Notes under the pieces: model-generated | Seen by the model: only the letters and a program-made list of their open reading frames with translations | The model's database searches: none | Told to the model about the DNA's origin: nothing | Assembly: GCA_003526435.1 (NCBI GenBank) | Contig: DPWF01000212.1 | Location: 11,481-22,498 of the forward strand | Origin: Chitinophagaceae bacterium | Lineage (GTDB): Bacteria; Bacteroidota; Bacteroidia; Chitinophagales; Chitinophagaceae | Direction: 5' to 3' | DNA: 11,018 nucleotides | In this document: positions 6,081 through 11,018 of the stretch, piece after piece | How the letters are laid out: each line of letters starts with the position of its first letter | Numbering within the stretch: the stretch's first letter is position 1 | Position numbers and translations under genes: made by a program

Positions 6081-6177
6081 AGACAGAGAAATAAAAAATA
6101 AGGAATAAGAAATGAGAAAAGAACGATCGCTTTACTTTCTCATTTCTTATTCCTTATTTCTCTGTTTCTTATTTTCT
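6081..6177. repeat. Heptad inverted-repeat element 3, possible terminator
   Basis: A perfect 24-bp stem (6096-6119 with 6136-6159) encloses a 16-base loop containing the palindrome CGATCG. Both arms are heptads in register. The left arm has AGAAATA (6087), AAAAATA (6094), AGGAATA (6101), AGAAATG (6108) and AGAAAAG (6115). The right arm has TTTCTCA (6136), TTTCTTA (6143), TTCCTTA (6150), TTTCTCT (6157), GTTTCTT (6164) and ATTTTCT (6171). The right arm lacks the counterpart of AAAAATA. Bases 6141-6169 equal 2399-2427 of element 1 at 28 of 29 positions. It begins a few bases past the amidohydrolase stop, and on that strand the stem runs into a T-rich tract, so it may also act as its terminator. 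Confidence 0.9.
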
Positions 6178-6182
6178 ATCCC

Positions 6183-7460
6183 TCACTCCTGTTTATACAC
6201 CACCCCGTTTTTCATCACAAACTTTACTTTACCCATTGCGCGGATATCTTTTACGGGGTCGCCATCGATGGCAATAATGTCGGCCAGTTTATCTTTTTCA
6301 ATGACACCGATTCTGTCGTCACCTAATAAATCAGCGGCATATAATGTAGCGGAACGAATGGTTTCCAATGCAGGCATTCCTCCTTCATTCATGTACACAA
6401 ATTCCAACCAGTTTTTTCCGTGTGCATATACACCTGCATCGGTACCAAAAGCAATTTTTACACCAGCTTTATATGCATTGGCAAAAGTGCCCTGTATTTT
6501 TGGTCCGATAGCCAATGCTTTGGGTGTTACCAGTTCATGATAATAGCCGGGTTTCTTTGCAGAATCGGCCACCGATCTTCCTGCCGTGATAGTAGGCACA
6601 TAATAAGTCCCCATTTTTTTCATCAATGACATCACTTCTTCTGTCATATAAGTTCCATGCTCGATGGAATTGACCCCGGCATTTACTGCCCTTTTCATGG
6701 CTTCTGTACCATGGCAATGCGCTGCTACTTTAAAACCATAATCTTTTGCCGTTTCAACAATTGCTTTTATTTCAGCTTCAGTAAACTGTGGATTTTCGCC
6801 ACTCTTAGCTACACTTAATACCCCACCCGATGCTGTAATTTTTATTACATCACTTCCTTCTTTATACCGCTGTCTTACTGCTTTTGCTGCTTCATCGGCT
6901 CCATTTACCACACCGGCGTCCGGACCGGGATCTCCCATTAAATCTCTCCGGTATCCGTTTGTAGGGTCAGCATGTCCACCTGTTGTAGCGATAGATTTTC
7001 CGGCTGTATACACACGCGGACCTTTAATCAATCCTTTATTAATGGCATTGCGTAATGAGATATTTACACCGCTTCCGCCCAGATCACGTACAGCGGTAAA
7101 ACCTGTCATCAATGTTCTTTCCGCAAATACTACTGACTGGTATGCATAATCAGCCGGGTTGAATGTGAAGGTTTCCATGTATTTGCCCGGATTGGTTTCA
7201 CTTTCCATGTGCACATGCATATCTATCAGACCAGGCATCACCGTTTTCGATTTCAGGTCGATCACTTTATCTCCGGCCGCACCAGTGGAATACCCTTTCT
7301 GAACATCCACAATTTTATTCCCATCCGTAATGATGGTCATTTCTTTAAGTAACTGCAGGTTCTTTACATCTACCAGTTGTCCGCAATGAATCACTGTTCT
7401 CTGTGCTGTAAGCGTAAGGCTGTACAGAAAAGCAATCAATAAAAAAACGGTCTTTCTCAT
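6183..7460 (-). CDS. Secreted metal-dependent amidohydrolase (imidazolonepropionase/prolidase-like)
   Basis: A 425-residue amidohydrolase-superfamily enzyme. The start is placed at the ATG at 7460, because MRKTVFLLIAFLYSLTLTAQ is a clear signal peptide; 22 in-frame codons upstream encode no such feature and overlap a terminator hairpin. It is therefore probably periplasmic or exported. The TIM-barrel metal ligands are visible: HVH at 82-84, Lys207 in VIKITASGG (probable bridging carboxylated lysine), His248 in AAHCHG, His268 in IEHGT and Asp341 in GTDAG. GGHADPTNG (161-169) is typical of the subgroup containing Xaa-Arg/Lys/Pro dipeptidases (Sgx9260-like). A dipeptidase or related amide hydrolase role is plausible, but the substrate is not determined. 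The gene stands between heptad element 3 (after its stop) and the peroxiredoxin terminator (before its start). Confidence 0.9.
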   Translation of the reverse strand: MRKTVFLLIAFLYSLTLTAQRTVIHCGQLVDVKNLQLLKEMTIITDGNKIVDVQKGYSTGAAGDKVIDLKSKTVMPGLIDMHVHMESETNPGKYMETFTFNPADYAYQSVVFAERTLMTGFTAVRDLGGSGVNISLRNAINKGLIKGPRVYTAGKSIATTGGHADPTNGYRRDLMGDPGPDAGVVNGADEAAKAVRQRYKEGSDVIKITASGGVLSVAKSGENPQFTEAEIKAIVETAKDYGFKVAAHCHGTEAMKRAVNAGVNSIEHGTYMTEEVMSLMKKMGTYYVPTITAGRSVADSAKKPGYYHELVTPKALAIGPKIQGTFANAYKAGVKIAFGTDAGVYAHGKNWLEFVYMNEGGMPALETIRSATLYAADLLGDDRIGVIEKDKLADIIAIDGDPVKDIRAMGKVKFVMKNGVVYKQE

Positions 7461-7510
7461 ATGGTGGGAGTTATTTCCTGAAAAATAGGTAGAAAAACGG
7501 GTATAAATAC

Positions 7511-7551
7511 CAATGCCCTGTAACAAAAAGATTCTTTGTTACAAGGCATTG
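7511..7551 (-). terminator. Rho-independent-like terminator after the peroxiredoxin gene
   Basis: A 17-bp stem (7511-7527 with 7535-7551) surrounds a 7-base loop and begins 19 bases past the peroxiredoxin stop at 7571. On the plus strand there is one C/A mismatch (7518 with 7544). In minus-strand RNA the same position is a G-U pair, so all 17 positions pair, which fits function on the minus strand. The tract that follows is only moderately T-rich. It lies upstream of the amidohydrolase start and would separate the two genes. Confidence 0.65.
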
Positions 7552-7570
7552 CACCAACAGCCTGAAATCA

Positions 7571-8206
7571 TTACTTATTTGGCTGAGGTGTATATCTCAA
7601 ATAAGGCTTCACGATATTAAGTCCTTTGGGAAACTTTTCCAGTGCCGCTTCCGTACTCACTGCAGGTACTACAATTACATCCTCCCCATCTTTCCAGTCT
7701 GCGGGCGTAGCCACGCTATAGTTGGCGGTTAACTGCAAAGAGTCAATCACTCTTAGCACTTCATGAAAATTACGGCCGGTTGATGCAGGATAAGTAATCA
7801 TCAGCTTTACTTTCTTATCAGGCCCAATGATAAACAGTGAACGTACGGTAAAGGTTTCTGATGCATTGGGGTGAATCATACCATAAGTATTGGCTATACT
7901 TTTATCGACGTCAGCAATAATAGGAAAGCCTACCGTTACTTTTTGTGTTTCATTGATATCATTTATCCAGCCCTGGTGCTTATCGAGTGGGTCTACACTA
8001 AGCGCCAGCACTTTTACGTTTCGTTTCGCAAATTCTTCCTGAAGCAATGCAGTCTTTCCCAGTTCTGTTGTACATACAGGCGTGTAATCTGCAGGGTGTG
8101 AAAAGAGAATACCCCATCCGTCGCCTAGATAATTGTAAAAATCAATTTCGCCCATTGTTGTCTGGGCAGTAAAGTTAGGGGCAATATCGCCCAGTCTGAG
8201 GCTCAT
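7571..8206 (-). CDS. 1-Cys peroxiredoxin (Prx6 type)
   Basis: A 211-residue peroxiredoxin that reduces hydrogen peroxide, organic hydroperoxides or peroxynitrite in the cytoplasm. The active site is PADYTPVCTTE, with peroxidatic Cys45, Thr42 and the supporting Arg122 in VRSLFIIGPD. Cys45 is the only cysteine in the protein, so there is no resolving cysteine and an external thiol must recycle it. The long C-terminal region from about 160 (ADWKDGEDVIV, FPKGLNIVKPYLRYTPQP) is typical of the Prx6/AhpC-TSA C-terminal domain and sets it apart from AhpC. No signal peptide is present. It lies 43 bp downstream of dinB in the same direction, so the two may share a transcript, and is followed by a strong hairpin. 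Confidence 0.95.
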   Translation of the reverse strand: MSLRLGDIAPNFTAQTTMGEIDFYNYLGDGWGILFSHPADYTPVCTTELGKTALLQEEFAKRNVKVLALSVDPLDKHQGWINDINETQKVTVGFPIIADVDKSIANTYGMIHPNASETFTVRSLFIIGPDKKVKLMITYPASTGRNFHEVLRVIDSLQLTANYSVATPADWKDGEDVIVVPAVSTEAALEKFPKGLNIVKPYLRYTPQPNK

Positions 8207-8249
8207 AAGTGTTGTTTTAAGGGTTATAATGAAAAGGGCTCAACAAAGA

Positions 8250-9416
8250 TTATTCAGTATTTCTTTTTCGTACCGTCCTTGCTTTTTTCAAAGCTGCCTT
8301 ACCAAACTTATTCTTCACATCATCAATAGCCTTATAAAGTTCATTCTTTTTTTCGGCATCATCAAACAGACTTCCCTGTACAGCATGATTGGTTAGTTCA
8401 CTCAAACGAACACCCAACAAACGAACAGGTTGTCCTTTTCTGTAAAGTTTATGGAAAAGGTCAATAGCCACAGGTATCAGTTCGTCATCTCTTAAGGTAT
8501 AATCGATGGTAGCTTGTCTGGATGTAGTTTCAAAATCAGGATAACGTATTTTAACTGCTATACACCCGGTTAGTTTTTCGTCTGCCCGTAATTCATAGGC
8601 TACCTTTTCCGTCATACGAACCAATTCACTCAACAGAAAATCAAGATCGGTTTTATTTTCCTCAAATGTATTTTCAGTAGAGATAGATTTTGCTTCATGG
8701 TATGCCTGCACTTGTCCATTATGTATTCCCTGCGATTTATACCACAGCTCCGCGCCCCATTTCCCCAGTTTTTTTTCCAGCACGTCAATAGGTGTTTCAC
8801 TTACATCACGAATGGTATGAATACCCATTGCCTGTAAGGTTTTAAAAGTATTGTCACCTACACCTGAAAATTTGTTTACGGGTAGCGGTGCAAGAAAAAC
8901 TTTTTCCATACCAGGTTTTATAAACAGGTAACCATTAGGCTTTGCTTCATCAGTTGCAATTTTTGCCACCATTTTATTGGTGGCCAATCCAAATGAAATA
9001 GGTAACTGTGTCTGTTCCATAATTTCCGCACGCAGGTCGATGGTCCATTGGTAAGGATCAAAAAAACGATCCATACCCGTTAGATCAATAAAAAATTCAT
9101 CTATGGATGCTTTCTCAAACAATGGTGCTTTTGCAGCTATGATTTCGGTTACCCATCTGGAATAACGACTATACTCTCCTCTTGTACCACGCGTTAGTAT
9201 AGCATGTGGACATAACCTCATAGCCGTTTTCATGGGCATAGCACTTTTTACCCCAAATTTCCGGGCCTCATAACTACAGGTGGTAACCACTCCCCTGTCT
9301 TTTGACCCCCCAACAATTACAGCTTTTCCTTTAAGGGATGGATCGTTCAGTATTGCTACACTTACAAAGAAGGAATCAAGGTCAAAGTGGGCAATATAAC
9401 GTTGTGGAGTGGACAT
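8250..9416 (-). CDS. dinB: DNA polymerase IV (translesion Y-family polymerase)
   Basis: A complete 388-residue Y-family polymerase for bypass of damaged template bases. The catalytic carboxylates are Asp12 in AHFDLDSFF and Asp106-Glu107 in SIDEFFIDLTG; Phe17 is in the steric-gate position that excludes ribonucleotides. YEARKFGVKSAMP (49-61) is the conserved finger segment, and helix-hairpin-helix FSGVGDNTFKTLQ lies at 183-195. The little-finger domain occupies about 240-345. A sliding-clamp binding motif QGSLF is at 347-351, followed by a basic tail. The segment after the first motif reads FVSVA, where most relatives have a glutamate as the last residue. It is divergent from the S41 peptidase gene and 43 bp upstream of the peroxiredoxin. 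No SOS box was recognised. The ATG at 9416 places the conserved core eight residues in, as expected. Confidence 0.96.
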   Translation of the reverse strand: MSTPQRYIAHFDLDSFFVSVAILNDPSLKGKAVIVGGSKDRGVVTTCSYEARKFGVKSAMPMKTAMRLCPHAILTRGTRGEYSRYSRWVTEIIAAKAPLFEKASIDEFFIDLTGMDRFFDPYQWTIDLRAEIMEQTQLPISFGLATNKMVAKIATDEAKPNGYLFIKPGMEKVFLAPLPVNKFSGVGDNTFKTLQAMGIHTIRDVSETPIDVLEKKLGKWGAELWYKSQGIHNGQVQAYHEAKSISTENTFEENKTDLDFLLSELVRMTEKVAYELRADEKLTGCIAVKIRYPDFETTSRQATIDYTLRDDELIPVAIDLFHKLYRKGQPVRLLGVRLSELTNHAVQGSLFDDAEKKNELYKAIDDVKNKFGKAALKKARTVRKRNTE

Positions 9417-9432
9417 GTTCTCAGCTAAGATA

Positions 9433-9461
9433 AAAATTTAGTTCTTCCTGTCCCGAAACAA
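9433..9461 (-). promoter_or_regulatory. dinB: Possible dinB promoter
   Basis: Read on the minus strand, TTG at 9461-9459 is followed after 18 bp by TAAATTTT at 9440-9433, seven of eight matches to TAnnTTTG with slightly short spacing. The box ends 16 bases before the dinB ATG. The match is imperfect and the region is AT-rich, so this is tentative. Confidence 0.3.
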
Positions 9462-9477
9462 TCCCCCGTTTATGTGA

Positions 9478-9507
9478 TTGTAACACCAGCAGGTGTTTGT
9501 ACGTTTG
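9478..9507 (+). promoter_or_regulatory. Promoter of the S41 peptidase gene
   Basis: TTG at 9478-9480, a 19-bp spacer and TACGTTTG at 9500-9507 match the Bacteroidota promoter consensus exactly. The predicted start of transcription, around 9511-9514, lies downstream of an in-frame GTG at 9493. This rules out the GTG and supports the ATG at 9526, with a leader of about 12-15 bases. Confidence 0.65.
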
Positions 9508-9525
9508 ACCTCAAATACATTTTTG

Positions 9526-10971
9526 ATGAAATTCATTCTTTTAGCCCTGTTATCCATATTAACTTTTACAGTTTCAGGACAACAGGCCATTGCTTTTGAG
9601 CAGAAACATCCTCAGGATTTTTTTTATAAAAAGATTTCAAAAGAACAGATAGAGGTTGATTTCAGGTGCTGGTTGGAGACCATGGAGGCTTCTCATGTAA
9701 ACCTGTATCATACAATCAGTAAATCGCAGCTTTCATCCTTATTCAACGATTTATTGAAAAAGTATAGCGATAGTCTTTCTCATACCGAAACTGTTTTTTT
9801 GTTCAGCCGTCTGAGTGCCGCTTTAAATGAAGGACACCTGGGTCTGGTAAGTAGTCGAATTACGGATAGTTTATACAACAACAGTTTACGATTTCCTTTC
9901 ATGATTCGTAAAGTAGAAAAAGATGGCTGGCATATTTCTTATGATCTCAGTCAGGCACAACAGCTCGATATGAATGACAGGATCATCCGTATCAATGGTA
10001 TATCAGTAGAAGAACTGAATAAACGCTACCTCCAGCTTTTCGGGGGTCTCGATACATGGAAGCACGAACAGATCGGGTTTTACAGCCGTAAGCTTTTGTT
10101 CCTTGATGGCGTACATAGTCCGTTTCATATTGAAGCTGTTAAAGAAAACGGAGAAAAACGCAGTTTTACTGTACCCGGCTTTCCCCGTTCGCAGGCCGAC
10201 AGCATCAACCGTGTATTGAGTGCAAAAATGAACAGTCAGGGCAATAAACCTTATGAATTTCGTTTTTTACCTGAAGGTATTGGTTATATGAATTACAGAA
10301 GTATGCGCAATGACAGGTCTGAACCATTTGAAAAATTTCTCGATGAAACATTTGCACGTTTAAATGATAGCAGCGCAAAAGGATTAATCATCGATCTGCG
10401 TGAGAATGGCGGCGGCGATTCGCAATTAGGTGAGTTATTACTCCGTTATTTTAACCGTAAACCCTACATTTTTGCCGGGGGCATGAAATGGAAAATCAGC
10501 GCCCCTTATAAAACCTTTCTCAAGGGGCAGGCCAATTACAATGAGGCTGATAACCGTTTTTATATGAGCCAGAAAGATGGCGAAACATATGTTTACATCA
10601 ACAAGGAATTGAAAAAGCCAGAGGCTAAAGAACCTTTCTTTTCCGGTAAAGTAGCTTTTCTTATTGGCACAGGCACTTTTTCAAGTGCCAATATGCTGGC
10701 CGATGGAGTGGTAAGTTACCAGCTTGCCAGAACTTTTGGTGAACCCACCGGTGAATCGCCTAACGATTTTGGCGAGATGTATAATTTTATGTTACCTAAC
10801 AGTTATGTTATTGCAAGAGGCTCAACAAAAATGTTTACAAGGGCTAATAAAGATGAAAAAGATTTCGGCCCCGTTATTCCTGATGTGATTGTACGACCCA
10901 CAGCAGCAGATCTTAAACTAAAAAAAGACAGGGTTCTGGAATCTGCCGTAAATTGGGTATTAAATAAATAA
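9526..10971 (+). CDS. Secreted S41-family serine peptidase (C-terminal processing protease-like)
   Basis: A 481-residue exported protein. The ATG at 9526 begins a signal peptide, MKFILLALLSILTFTVSG, with cleavage probably near residues 18-20, and lies just after a consensus promoter. The catalytic S41 domain covers about 245-455. GIGYMNYRSM opens it at 251-260, IIDLRENGGGD lies at 288-298, and the nucleophile region is GTGTFSSAN at 381-389 with Ser386 the likely nucleophile. Residues about 125-170 (LDMNDRIIRINGISVEEL) look like a reduced PDZ domain, which in this family presents substrate C-termini. Bacteroidota carry many such peptidases of the tail-specific or tricorn-like type, located in the periplasm or on the surface; the substrates are unknown. 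It is divergent from dinB across a 109-bp gap. No gene follows in the last 47 bases. Confidence 0.92.
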   Translation: MKFILLALLSILTFTVSGQQAIAFEQKHPQDFFYKKISKEQIEVDFRCWLETMEASHVNLYHTISKSQLSSLFNDLLKKYSDSLSHTETVFLFSRLSAALNEGHLGLVSSRITDSLYNNSLRFPFMIRKVEKDGWHISYDLSQAQQLDMNDRIIRINGISVEELNKRYLQLFGGLDTWKHEQIGFYSRKLLFLDGVHSPFHIEAVKENGEKRSFTVPGFPRSQADSINRVLSAKMNSQGNKPYEFRFLPEGIGYMNYRSMRNDRSEPFEKFLDETFARLNDSSAKGLIIDLRENGGGDSQLGELLLRYFNRKPYIFAGGMKWKISAPYKTFLKGQANYNEADNRFYMSQKDGETYVYINKELKKPEAKEPFFSGKVAFLIGTGTFSSANMLADGVVSYQLARTFGEPTGESPNDFGEMYNFMLPNSYVIARGSTKMFTRANKDEKDFGPVIPDVIVRPTAADLKLKKDRVLESAVNWVLNK

Positions 10972-11018
10972 TCTTGACGATCGATACCAACGCTTTGGCT
11001 GAACTAAGACAATTCTGT

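Noticed and set aside
6112..6540. 142-codon plus-strand open frame
   Set aside because: It begins inside hairpin element 3 and runs antisense to the amidohydrolase; no motif or promoter supports it.
7461..7526. Upstream in-frame extension of the amidohydrolase by 22 codons
   Set aside because: The extension overlaps the peroxiredoxin terminator hairpin and would bury a clear signal peptide that starts at 7460.
9493..9525. GTG start for the S41 peptidase
   Set aside because: The GTG lies upstream of the -7 box and the predicted transcript start; the ATG at 9526 opens directly into a signal peptide.

Overview
The window looks like an ordinary chromosomal stretch of a Bacteroidota bacterium, probably of the Chitinophagaceae or a close relative. 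The evidence is AT-rich DNA, Bacteroidota-type promoters (TTG, about 19-20 bp, then TAnnTTTG), starts without Shine-Dalgarno sequences, and protein families typical of the phylum: a LytTR response regulator, an exported amidohydrolase, an exported S41 peptidase and a single-cysteine peroxiredoxin. The family-level assignment is inference. I found no tRNA, rRNA, CRISPR array, transposase, integrase or phage gene.

Layout, left to right. (1) A LytTR response regulator (+) with a good promoter ends in a hairpin and converges on (2) a thiolase (-). (3) Between the thiolase and the divergent rlmN is a roughly 210 bp inverted repeat built of degenerate 7-bp units. (4) A rightward run of three RNA-modification genes follows: rlmN, an RluB-type pseudouridine synthase and an RluA-family pseudouridine synthase. 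A second heptad hairpin lies between rlmN and rluB, and a third stretch of heptads lies inside the rluB coding region. (5) A leftward group holds a small retropepsin-like aspartic protease, a secreted metal-dependent amidohydrolase, a 1-Cys peroxiredoxin and DNA polymerase IV (dinB). A further heptad hairpin lies just past the amidohydrolase stop. (6) Divergent from dinB is a secreted S41-family serine peptidase (+).

The three RNA-modification genes form a plausible functional group, since their relatives modify the 23S rRNA around the peptidyl transferase centre. Peroxiredoxin and dinB are 43 bp apart and may be co-transcribed, which would link peroxide defence with lesion bypass (inference). 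The other genes show no obvious shared pathway.

The unexplained feature is the heptad repeat family. Three intergenic hairpins (2221-2427, 3491-3564, 6081-6177) and one coding segment (3761-3838) consist of in-register 7-bp words such as AGAAATG, AGGAATA, GTACAAG and CTACAAG. Opposite arms carry the words in inverted orientation and in two cases differ by exactly one word. Two elements 3.7 kb apart share a 29-bp arm with one mismatch. I recall peptides of the SYKLQAT type, which a CTACAAG tandem would encode, from predicted Bacteroidota proteins, so this class of repeat may be widespread. I cannot check that here.
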